NCBI GenBank assembly: GCA_041493035.1
Contig: JBGPYB010000224.1
Location: forward strand, 1 to 5,943
Source of the DNA: JBGPYB01 sp041493035
GTDB taxonomy: Bacteria > Acidobacteriota > Vicinamibacteria > Fen-336
Direction of reading: 5' to 3'
Length of the DNA: 5,943 nt
Both the position numbers and the translations under genes were made by a program. Positions 1-5,541 of this stretch are shown piece after piece; the stretch's first letter is position 1, and the number at the start of each line of letters is the position of its first letter. Below the pieces are notes generated by a model. It searched no databases and was not told the origin of the DNA. It was given only the letters and a program-made list of their open reading frames with translations.

Positions 1-233
1 ACCAGGAACAGGAAGAACGTCAGTCCTCCCATGCACCAGGTGAACGTGAGGCGGATCCCGCTCTTGCGGATCTTCACCGGGTGGAGGTGGAGGAAGACGT
101 TGGTCATCACCACGAGAACCCTGTTGCGGTTCGAGGTGGGCACGCCGTGGCGGAAGATGGACTTCCAGATCTGGGTCTCGGTGATGTAGTCCCAGGTGCG
201 GGTCAGGAACGGCTCGGGGGGGTTGGTCGCCAT
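1..233 (-). CDS. Cytochrome b (bc/b6-type), N-terminal part, runs off the left edge
   Basis: This is the start of the membrane cytochrome b subunit of a quinol-oxidising bc-type complex, which passes electrons from quinol through hemes b to the Rieske protein while moving protons. Only 77 residues are present. They show a soluble N-terminal stretch (about 1-48), then HLHPVKIRKSGIR (49-61) and TFTWCMGGLTFFLFLV, which leads into the first membrane helix. The HPVK and GG-FFLFL pattern is typical of the cytochrome b of GC-rich bacteria that have a Rieske gene directly upstream. The heme-ligand histidines lie beyond the window. The ATG at 233-231 is supported by a GGAGGAA site at 243-249 on the minus strand, 9 bases upstream. 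The gene starts 31 bases after the Rieske stop, so the two are almost certainly cotranscribed. Whether the gene is full-length or split (b6 plus subunit IV) cannot be seen. Confidence 0.88.
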   Translation of the reverse strand, partial: MATNPPEPFLTRTWDYITETQIWKSIFRHGVPTSNRNRVLVVMTNVFLHLHPVKIRKSGIRLTFTWCMGGLTFFLFL

Positions 234-264
234 GCCTACGCGTTCCTCCGTTGTCGGCTCGACG

Positions 265-852
265 CTAGCTCTTCAGGAACGACTCCGGCTTGTCCCACTC
301 GCCCTTCTCCTGCTGGAACTTCACCGACTTGTCCACCAGGATCTGGCCATCGTCGGACAGCAGGATTCGAGCCCGCTCCAGGGGACGCGGAGCCGGCCCT
401 TCGAAGTTGACGCCCGTGCGGTAGAAGCCGCTGCCGTGGCAGGGGCACTTGAACTTGTTCTCCGCCGGGAGCCAGTTGGGAGAGCAGCCGAGGTGGGTGC
501 AAACGGCGATGAGGGCATAGAACTGCTCGGGCTCCCGCACGATCCACACGCCGAAAGCGTCCTTCCAGCGCACGTCCACATCGCCGACGTTGTACTCGCC
601 GGGGAAACCGGCCTTGAACGACTGCGGCGGTTCGAACAGAACGTTGGGAAAGAGGGAGCGCGCGGTGGCCACGAGCGTCGACGCGGTGGCGGCCGAAAAG
701 GCCACCCAGCCGAGGGGCAGCGACCATTGCATGAAGCCGCGGCGCGACAGGTTCCCGCCGGCCGAGGCCTTCGGTGCCGCAGCCGGCGGCGCCGCCGCAA
801 CGGGCGGTGGCACAGCAGCAGCCGGCGCCGTGGCGTCCTTCTCCTCAGCCAT
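265..852 (-). CDS. Rieske 2Fe-2S iron-sulfur protein of a cytochrome bc complex
   Basis: This 195-residue protein carries the high-potential 2Fe-2S cluster that takes electrons from quinol bound at cytochrome b. Both cluster-binding boxes are intact: C118-T-H120-L-G-C123 and C136-P-C138-H139-G-S141. C118, H120, C136 and H139 are the expected cluster ligands, and C123/C138 the usual disulfide. A GPAP motif follows at 152-155, as is usual in the family. A twin-arginine motif (SRRGFMQ, 36-42) precedes a hydrophobic segment (about 44-62), so the protein is probably Tat-exported and kept anchored by an N-terminal helix. The first 35 residues are an unusual Ala/Pro-rich cytoplasmic extension. The residue two after S141 is F143, where mitochondrial and b6f proteins have Tyr. 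The ATG at 852-850 has a GAGG site upstream. Neighbours are the HEAT protein (79 bases upstream) and cytochrome b (31 bases downstream). Confidence 0.95.
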   Translation of the reverse strand: MAEEKDATAPAAAVPPPVAAAPPAAAPKASAGGNLSRRGFMQWSLPLGWVAFSAATASTLVATARSLFPNVLFEPPQSFKAGFPGEYNVGDVDVRWKDAFGVWIVREPEQFYALIAVCTHLGCSPNWLPAENKFKCPCHGSGFYRTGVNFEGPAPRPLERARILLSDDGQILVDKSVKFQQEKGEWDKPESFLKS

Positions 853-931
853 GGGGAACCTCGCGTGTTCTGCTAGACGTAATCCTGGATGCCTGAAGTG
901 GCGGTATTCTCAACGCACGTCCCCGGCGCTG

Positions 932-1843
932 TCAAGGGCGCGCGGGTGCGGCACTCGCAGACGGCTGCCGGTCCAGAGCCTGGCGCGCCGCCTCGCGAAC
1001 GTGGAGGTCAGGATCGGACTCCTTGAGCCCTTCGAGAGCCTGTCGGAGATCGGCGCCCGGAAGAGCCGCGGCCACAGCCACCCCCTGAACCAGGGCGTCC
1101 TCGCGCTGTTCGGGGGTCAGCCCGGGAACGGAAGCCAGATGCTTTCGGTCCAGCATCTGTAGGAGCACCGGCGTCGCGGCGGCATCCCCGCGACGAGCGA
1201 GGGCTATCGCTGCGTTCCATCGCACATCCTCGACGGAGTCGGTGAGCGCCGCCCTGAGCGCCGTCCGGGTCTCGGCCGAGGGAAGGGCACCCAAGGCATG
1301 GGCGACCGCCTTGCGGACACCGGCATCCTCGCTGGCGGCCAGTTTCAGGAGGTCGGGGCTCGCGGACGGATCGCCGATCGCCCCCAGGGCCCAGACCGAG
1401 TAGATGAGGGTCTCGGGATCAGCGTCGGCAGTGCCGATGACCTTGACCAGCGACGGCAGGGCACGCCCATCGCCGAGGCGCCCGAGTGCGACAGCCAGGT
1501 AGCGGCGAACCCGCGGATCGTCGCCTCCCGATTCGTCGAAGAGGGAGATGATCTCGGGGACGAAGCGCTCGTCCTTGACGGCCGCTTCCCTTTTCGTCTG
1601 CAAGACCGTGGACAGCTCGAAGGCGGCCTGCCAACGCCGGTTGGCGCTTCCGGTGCGCACCTCAGAGAGATAGTCGCGGGCGGTTTTCCCTTCGGCGGCG
1701 ATGAGGCCGAAGATCACGAAGACCGTCACGCACACCGCTACGATCGCCATCGGAAAGATGAAGAACTGAAGGACGAGGAAGGGGGTCGTCTGGCGCTCGG
1801 GCACGTCCCCTTCCGGCTTCGCGGGTGGCGCCTCGTCGGTCAT
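932..1843 (-). CDS. Membrane-anchored HEAT-repeat protein next to bc-complex genes
   Basis: This is a 303-residue protein of unknown exact function. The N-terminal 20 residues are polar and acidic. A single long hydrophobic segment (about 21-50, PFLVLQFFIF through VIFGLIAA) anchors it in the membrane. The remainder is a chain of HEAT-type helical repeats: about 108-136 (DPRVRRYLAVALGRLGD), 141-170 (WALGAIGDPSA), 172-200 (VRKAVAHALGAL), 203-231 (VRWNAAIALARRGD), and weaker units at about 248-273 and 277-291. HEAT solenoids bind other proteins, so a scaffold or assembly role for the Rieske/cytochrome b complex encoded just downstream is a reasonable inference. The repeats could also be a sensor unrelated to respiration. 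The ATG at 1843-1841 lies 19 bases after the preceding gene and has only a weak ribosome-binding site, which suggests translational coupling. A 79-base gap without clear signals follows, before the Rieske gene. Confidence 0.85.
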   Translation of the reverse strand: MTDEAPPAKPEGDVPERQTTPFLVLQFFIFPMAIVAVCVTVFVIFGLIAAEGKTARDYLSEVRTGSANRRWQAAFELSTVLQTKREAAVKDERFVPEIISLFDESGGDDPRVRRYLAVALGRLGDGRALPSLVKVIGTADADPETLIYSVWALGAIGDPSASPDLLKLAASEDAGVRKAVAHALGALPSAETRTALRAALTDSVEDVRWNAAIALARRGDAAATPVLLQMLDRKHLASVPGLTPEQREDALVQGVAVAAALPGADLRQALEGLKESDPDLHVREAARQALDRQPSASAAPARP

Positions 1844-1862
1844 CGTCGTGGCTCGGTGAACC

Positions 1863-2735
1863 TCAGCTTGCGCGGATGCGGTCGCGCAGGCGCCGCAGGG
1901 TCTGCTCCACGTCGAGCATGAGCGCCTCGGTGGTGTTCTCGAGTTGGTCCAGGCCGCGATGGAACTGGGCGTAGTCGGCCTGACCCGGCTCGTCGGCCTC
2001 CACCAGGTTCTCGAGGCGCGCCGCCCACTCCATCAGGCTCTGGAGGCTGGCCTCGCCGTGGGAGTCCATGTGGGAGGTCTCTGTCCGACCGAGGTCGAGG
2101 CCGCGGAGAAAGGCGCCGATCTCGCGGCGCCGGTGCTTCGCCCGCTCGACGACGCCCTGAAAGTTCCGCCGCGCCTGTCCGCGGGCCGGCAGGAGAGCCT
2201 CGATCGACCCGCTGTCGAAGCGTTTGGCCATTCCCTCGGCATAACGCAGGAGTTCCCCACGATCGCTCTCGGCGCTGGGTCTCTTGGCGATGATCTCGTC
2301 GACGCCGGCGGGGCCGTTCGGGTGCTCGGCGGCCACGCACCCGCGGAGCAGGTACTGGATCTCGTCGGCGTTTGTCGGACCGCCGGTCAACAGGATCTCG
2401 CCGGGCTGGAGCGGCAGGCCGTCGGGTCCTCGCCGCATCGAGAAGGCGCTCTTGCGCCCCTTCTTTGCGGGCTTGGCCGGCTTGGCCGGCTTGCCCGGCG
2501 CCGCGCCCTTGGGCGCTGCTGCGGTCGCGGGCGGCGGCGGAGCGGCCACCGGTGCCTTGGTCGGCGGCGCCGGTCGTACCGTTCGCACGGCGGGCTTCGC
2601 CGGCGCCTTGGCCACGACCTTCGCTGCGGGTCGCGGGGTCGGGGCCTTGGCCTTGGTCTTGGGAGCGGGCTTCTTGCTGGCGTGGGCGGCGGGCTTGGCT
2701 TTCTTCGTTTTCTTCTTCGCTGATGCGGTCGGCAT
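1863..2735 (-). CDS. H1-like Lys/Ala/Pro-rich tail protein with an unknown helical C-terminal domain
   Basis: This is a 290-residue protein of unknown function. Residues 1 to about 100 are a low-complexity basic tail. It has about 22 Lys and 4 Arg in the first 100 residues and no Asp or Glu before residue 105, and is otherwise mostly Ala and Pro with KPA/KAP repeats. Such tails resemble eukaryotic histone H1 C-termini and bacterial H1-like proteins, and they usually bind DNA without sequence specificity. Residues 105-290 are quite different: charged, mostly helical, with a segment rich in Glu, Arg and Leu (about 180-290) that could form a helical bundle or coiled coil. I do not recognise this domain. 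There is no GHKL ATPase motif, so it is not a topoisomerase VI B subunit. The frame is open far upstream, but the ATG at 2735-2733 is the right start. It has an AGAGAGGA site 4 bases upstream and lies 14 bases after the topoisomerase VI A stop, and the upstream frame merely overlaps that gene. Confidence 0.82.
   Translation of the reverse strand: MPTASAKKKTKKAKPAAHASKKPAPKTKAKAPTPRPAAKVVAKAPAKPAVRTVRPAPPTKAPVAAPPPPATAAAPKGAAPGKPAKPAKPAKKGRKSAFSMRRGPDGLPLQPGEILLTGGPTNADEIQYLLRGCVAAEHPNGPAGVDEIIAKRPSAESDRGELLRYAEGMAKRFDSGSIEALLPARGQARRNFQGVVERAKHRRREIGAFLRGLDLGRTETSHMDSHGEASLQSLMEWAARLENLVEADEPGQADYAQFHRGLDQLENTTEALMLDVEQTLRRLRDRIRAS
2472..2498. repeat. Three 9-bp tandem repeats encoding KPA units
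   Basis: The unit cttggccgg occurs twice in perfect tandem (2472-2480, 2481-2489), followed by a copy with one mismatch (2490-2498). On the minus strand it encodes consecutive Lys-Pro-Ala/Gly triplets in the basic tail of the H1-like protein. This kind of in-frame repeat lets the tail change length by slippage. Confidence 0.8.
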
Positions 2736-2739
2736 CGCG

Positions 2740-2747
2740 TCCTCTCT
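2740..2747 (-). promoter_or_regulatory. Ribosome-binding site fixing the H1-like protein start
   Basis: AGAGAGGA on the minus strand lies 4 bases before the ATG at 2735-2733. It overlaps the 14-base gap after the topoisomerase VI A stop and selects the ATG over upstream in-frame codons that lie inside the preceding gene. Confidence 0.7.
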
Positions 2748-2749
2748 GG

Positions 2750-3865
2750 TTAGGGGAGAAATCTTTCGGGGTGCTTCAGCTTGGCGGGCAGGTAGGTGTC
2801 CATCACGTAGTTGAGGTCGAACTTGGCGAAGGCCTGCTGCTCGGCGCGCACGCCCATCTTGAGGAGCTGTTCGATGGCCTTCGTCCATTCCTTGTAGTGC
2901 TGGAAGAAGGGGTCGTTTTTGAGGGCGTCCTTGGCCCGCTTCACATCCACGTCTTTGAGCGGGTGGGTGCATCCCTGCGACTGGAGCTTGTAGTCGACGA
3001 TGTCCTGGGGCGTCACACCCAGGAACTTCGCCTGTGGGACGCAGAAAAACTCGTTCAGGTGGGCGTTGTTTCCCGAGCCAACCTTCAAAGTCCGGTAGAT
3101 GTTGCCGATGCCGTAGGGGTCGCAATCCACGAACACGTAGACCGGGATCTTCTTCTCGTCGGCCAGGCGACGGATGAAGCGACGAACGGCCCGTGTGGGC
3201 ACCCCGGCCATCGACACCAGGATGCAATCCGCCTTCTCCCAGAACCGGTGGCGGTTCAGGCGCTCGAAGATGCCGCCCGTCTCGATCGCGAGGATGAACT
3301 TCGCTTTCGTCCGGAATCCCAGGTCGTCCACGGCCGAGGGAATGCCGTACGCGCCCGAGCCGAACTTGGTGCAGTCGATCTCCTGGACCTTCCCGGTCGA
3401 CATGTCGCGGTCGATGACGACCAGCTCGCCGGCCACCAGCCCGCCGTGCTCGTCAGGGGTGAAGTGGAGAAGCTCCTTGTGGACCTCGAAGAGTCCCTCG
3501 ACGTCGTCCATGATGGTGTCGGACTCGACCTGATCGTCGCAGCGGGCATCGTCCCAGTTCTTCGTCTGGTAGTAGGCGTCTCGCTTGGTGGCGTAGTCAC
3601 CCTTCTCGATGAGCTGCTTGGAGAGCGACACCATCCGCAGCGTCTGAGCGAACGACTTCACCGTCGAGACGCTGAGGGTTCGTTCCTTCTTTTTCCCGAG
3701 CATCTCGAAATACCCCTTCTTCGGGGTATACCGGACGTTGGCGAGGCTCCGAAGCGGGAATTTGAGCGCAGGCTTTCGCCCCGCCACGATCTTCTGGTGG
3801 ATGTCTCCAGCGGAACCGACGATCTTATTGACGACGGGGCTGGCCGCAGCGCGGGCCTTGGACAC
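2750..3865 (-). CDS. top6A: DNA topoisomerase VI subunit A (Spo11/Top6A family), bacterial
   Basis: This 371-residue protein is the DNA-cleaving subunit of a type IIB topoisomerase, which cuts both strands through a tyrosine-DNA link. The winged-helix (5Y-CAP) domain (about 60-150) holds KRDAYYQ at 94-100. By alignment with the RDxxY motif of Spo11, Y99 is the catalytic tyrosine. It is followed by the family-typical DDQVESDTIMDDVE (110-123). A Toprim domain (about 185-340) carries E195 in AIETGGIFERL and D247-x-D249 in VDCDPYGIGN, which are the Mg2+-binding acids. All known catalytic residues are present and the length matches archaeal Top6A, so the gene looks intact. The start is GTG at 3865-3863, directly after an in-frame stop and behind GGAGG with a 7-base spacer. 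It is the first gene of the minus-strand run. No subunit B gene adjoins it: upstream is a divergent ATP-grasp gene and downstream the H1-like gene. Topoisomerase VI is mainly archaeal and plant and is scattered in bacteria. Confidence 0.93.
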   Translation of the reverse strand: MSKARAAASPVVNKIVGSAGDIHQKIVAGRKPALKFPLRSLANVRYTPKKGYFEMLGKKKERTLSVSTVKSFAQTLRMVSLSKQLIEKGDYATKRDAYYQTKNWDDARCDDQVESDTIMDDVEGLFEVHKELLHFTPDEHGGLVAGELVVIDRDMSTGKVQEIDCTKFGSGAYGIPSAVDDLGFRTKAKFILAIETGGIFERLNRHRFWEKADCILVSMAGVPTRAVRRFIRRLADEKKIPVYVFVDCDPYGIGNIYRTLKVGSGNNAHLNEFFCVPQAKFLGVTPQDIVDYKLQSQGCTHPLKDVDVKRAKDALKNDPFFQHYKEWTKAIEQLLKMGVRAEQQAFAKFDLNYVMDTYLPAKLKHPERFLP

Positions 3866-3996
3866 GCTCTAGCCTCCAGGGTGGAACGGCGAACCAGCCG
3901 CGAGTCTACCATAGCCTGGCAGGCGTGGTCGGTCGGGTTGATGCAAACGGTTGACTTCCGATCGGGGGCCATCGACCATGCAGCGTTGCACGAAAC
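3866..3996. promoter_or_regulatory. Divergent intergenic region between top6A (minus) and the ATP-grasp gene (plus)
   Basis: This 131-base stretch separates two divergently read genes and should contain a promoter for each. On the plus strand a TTGACT at 3951-3956 resembles a sigma70 -35 box, but the spaced -10 position (about 3974-3979, GACCAT) is poor. On the minus strand, TATGGT (3908-3913) could be a -10, without a good -35. The region's role is inferred from gene orientation. The exact promoter boxes are not established. Confidence 0.4.
3873..3877 (-). promoter_or_regulatory. Ribosome-binding site for the topoisomerase VI A gene
   Basis: GGAGG on the minus strand, 7 bases before the GTG at 3865-3863. 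It supports GTG initiation. An in-frame TAG lies between this site and the start, so no longer protein is possible. Confidence 0.8.
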
Positions 3997-5130
3997 GTGA
4001 GGAACGATTTGCCTGACGACGGTAAACGGCCGCCGCTGCCACAGCGCCTCCTGGGTCTTTGGCGCGATCTGGGCCGGCTGGCTCGGGGCCACGACACCAG
4101 CCGCGCGGCGCTATTGCTTCGTGCCTTGCTGGTCAGAAAAAAGGCCGGCTTCTGGCCCAGAGAGGCGCTCGCGGCCGGCCTGCTCGACCCTCGCCTGCCC
4201 GATGCGGCCCTTGGAGGGCGTATTCCGAAGCGACGACTGACCGCAGTGCAGAGATGGCTGAACCCGCGTGCGGTGGCGTGTCTGACCGGAGATAAGGCCA
4301 TCTTCTATCTGTACTGCGCCGCGCTCGGGTTGCCGACGCCGCGACTGCTCGCGGTGTTCGCCACGCCAGCCGGCTTCACCGCTGCGGGCGAACCGCTGAG
4401 CGGGCTCAGGGCGTGGGAGGGGCTCTTCGATTCGTTGCCCAGCGAGTTTGTGGTCAAACCGGCGGACGGGGAGTATGGGCGGGGCATCCACGTTTTTCGA
4501 AGAAGCGGCGACGCCTTCGTCGACGCGAAGGGCGCGTCCTACAGCCCGGCCACCCTTTACGACTGGCTCGCCTCGGGCGCCTCGGTACGCAAACTCGTGA
4601 TCCAAGAGCGGCTCTTCGCCCATCCCGACCTGGAGCGCCTCAGCGGAACGCGGTCGCTACAGACGCTGCGCGTCGTGACCTACGTAGAGCCCGGTGGTGG
4701 GGTGGACGTCTGTGACGCGCTCCTCAAGATCATCGTGGGCGACGCCTGGGTGGACAACTTCGAAGGGGGTCGCACCGGGAACCTATTTGCGCGGGTCCGC
4801 ATCGCTGACGGAGTGCTCGGTCCCGCCGTGGGCAGGGACCCCAACGGCTTTGGTCTGGTTTCACATGTGAGCCACCCGCGCACCGGCGTTCCCCTGTCCG
4901 GGTTGCCTCTTCCTGGGTTTGCGGAGGCGCTTGGGTTGGTGCGGCGGGCGGCGTCGTTGTTTCTGCCGCTGCGCACGATCGGCTGGGACGTGGCGCTCAC
5001 GGCGGGTGGCCCCGTCCTGGTGGAGGGGAACATCGAGTGGGATCCCGTCAATGCCGTCGCCGCTCCCCTACCGGAAGGGTACGTCCCGCCCGACGGCATC
5101 GCCCGGCTGTTGGCGCATCTCCGAGCCTAG
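3997..5130 (+). CDS. Sugar-transfer-associated ATP-grasp protein
   Basis: This protein of about 377 residues has an ATP-grasp fold, predicted to join a carboxylate to an amine or similar nucleophile using ATP. It resembles the sugar-transfer-associated ATP-grasp family found in capsule and exopolysaccharide loci. Visible motifs are DK100-AIFYLYCAALGLPTP (99-115), FVVK154-PADGEYGRGI (151-164, ATP-binding Lys and Gly-rich loop), VIQE204-RL, SLQTLR225-VVTY, GNLFARV, and TIGWD331-VAL with LVE343-GNIEWD (metal-binding acids). The first 90 residues form a basic helical region. Substrate is unknown. The start is uncertain. GTG at 3997 has no convincing ribosome-binding site, whereas in-frame TTG at 4009 sits 5 bases after TGAGGA (3998-4003) and would give a protein 4 residues shorter. 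It is transcribed away from top6A and ends tail-to-tail with the GNAT remnant, their stop codons overlapping in CTAG. Confidence 0.88.
   Translation: MRNDLPDDGKRPPLPQRLLGLWRDLGRLARGHDTSRAALLLRALLVRKKAGFWPREALAAGLLDPRLPDAALGGRIPKRRLTAVQRWLNPRAVACLTGDKAIFYLYCAALGLPTPRLLAVFATPAGFTAAGEPLSGLRAWEGLFDSLPSEFVVKPADGEYGRGIHVFRRSGDAFVDAKGASYSPATLYDWLASGASVRKLVIQERLFAHPDLERLSGTRSLQTLRVVTYVEPGGGVDVCDALLKIIVGDAWVDNFEGGRTGNLFARVRIADGVLGPAVGRDPNGFGLVSHVSHPRTGVPLSGLPLPGFAEALGLVRRAASLFLPLRTIGWDVALTAGGPVLVEGNIEWDPVNAVAAPLPEGYVPPDGIARLLAHLRA
3998..4003 (+). promoter_or_regulatory. Candidate ribosome-binding site favouring a TTG start at 4009
   Basis: TGAGGA lies 5 bases before an in-frame TTG at 4009-4011, better placed than anything upstream of the GTG at 3997. 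If used, the ATP-grasp protein begins four residues later. Confidence 0.45.
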
Positions 5131-5151
5131 TTCTCAGAAGCGGCGCGCTTT

Positions 5152-5167
5152 CTCCCGGGCGCGGGAG
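5152..5167. terminator. Weak GC hairpin after the ATP-grasp stop
   Basis: ctcccg (5152-5157) and cgggag (5162-5167) can pair as a 6-bp stem with a 4-base loop, 21 bases after the plus-strand stop at 5130. There is no T-run on either side, so it would not be a classical intrinsic terminator. It also lies inside the tail of the minus-strand remnant. Confidence 0.25.
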
Positions 5168-5482
5168 CCGATGAACGAACGAGGCCCTTCAATCGCCGCT
5201 TGAGACGCTTGGCCAGAAGCGCCGGCAGGAGCCGGCTGGAGGCGCGGTAGCCAACCCACCGGATCGTCTCTCTTCGTCCCGTGGCCCACCCTGTCTTGTT
5301 CTTCTGTCTCGGGGTTCCGGCTTCCCTCAGGCTTAACAGGTCGAGTTCCCGGCCCTGCCCTCCAAAGAGCTCCTGGAGTATAGCCGCCTGGAGAAGAATG
5401 CCAGGGGAGCAGGCGGAGTGACCGGGCGCGTATGCCGTATGCCAGTGATACGTCACATCCCCTTGAACTGTTGATACTTGCC

Positions 5483-5504
5483 CCGCGATATCGCGGCCTA
5501 GGCC
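5483..5504. repeat. Two overlapping perfect palindromes upstream of the plus-strand GNAT gene
   Basis: A 14-bp perfect palindrome (ccgcgatatcgcgg, 5483-5496) overlaps a 10-bp one (ggcctaggcc, 5495-5504). They lie 38-59 bases before the plus-strand start codon at 5542, where an operator could sit, and at the broken end of the minus-strand GNAT remnant. They may instead be chance in coding DNA, since the first one encodes Arg-Asp-Ile-Ala and flanking residues of the remnant. Confidence 0.5.
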
Positions 5505-5529
5505 CCTCGGGCAGCGGCCTTCCAGCGAC

Positions 5530-5534
5530 GGGAG
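5530..5534 (+). promoter_or_regulatory. Ribosome-binding site for the plus-strand GNAT gene
   Basis: GGGAG sits 7 bases before GTG at 5542-5544 and supports that start. No convincing sigma70 promoter was found in the 400 bases upstream. Confidence 0.55.
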
Positions 5535-5541
5535 CCAGATC

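Larger units (their letters stand above)
5127..5504 (-). pseudogene. C-terminal remnant of a CelD/FemAB-like GNAT acetyltransferase
   Basis: The minus-strand frame reads, from about 5504 downward, GRDIAGQVSTV..., then YHWHTAYAPG, HSACSPGILLQAAI, a charged LF-G-GRELDLL segment, K-KTGWATGRRE and a basic C-terminus (LLAKRLKRRLKGL). In family terms this is the second GNAT half of CelD/FemAB-like acyltransferases: the IAxQ strand, Y-x-W/Y-x-x-AY, SPG-x-LL and the late K-x-x-WAT motif, ending naturally at TAG 5129-5127. The N-terminal half is missing, because the DNA upstream is taken by an oppositely oriented gene. The frame stays open to 5633, but that extension looks like antisense of the neighbour. 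Third codon positions are less GC-rich than in adjacent genes (ATA, TTA, CTT, GGA), consistent with decay or foreign origin. I judge it a truncated gene. A short expressed protein from GTG at 5456-5454 is possible but unlikely. The upper boundary is approximate. Confidence 0.6.

Noticed and set aside
853..931. Internal promoter between the HEAT and Rieske genes
   Set aside because: On the minus strand a TTGAGA-like box exists but no matching -10 sequence stands at a suitable distance. Too weak to call.
1863..2735. The H1-like gene as a diverged topoisomerase VI B subunit
   Set aside because: It has no Asn-containing or Gly-rich GHKL ATPase motifs, is much shorter than Top6B, and its tail is low-complexity. 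Nothing supports homology.
2736..3227. N-terminal extension of the H1-like protein into the Top6A gene
   Set aside because: The frame is open, but the extension is an out-of-frame reading of Top6A. The ATG at 2735-2733 has an excellent ribosome-binding site.
3710..3729. Inverted repeat ATACCCC-ttcttc-GGGGTAT inside the Top6A gene
   Set aside because: It has a 7-bp stem and 6-base loop but lies well inside the coding region near codons 46-52, has no T-run, and encodes plausible protein sequence. Probably chance.
2372..4000. Very long plus-strand open frame (542 codons) opposite Top6A and the H1-like gene
   Set aside because: It is antisense to two well-supported genes, and the translation is compositionally biased with no recognisable domain. 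The strong Top6A motifs on the minus strand decide the matter.
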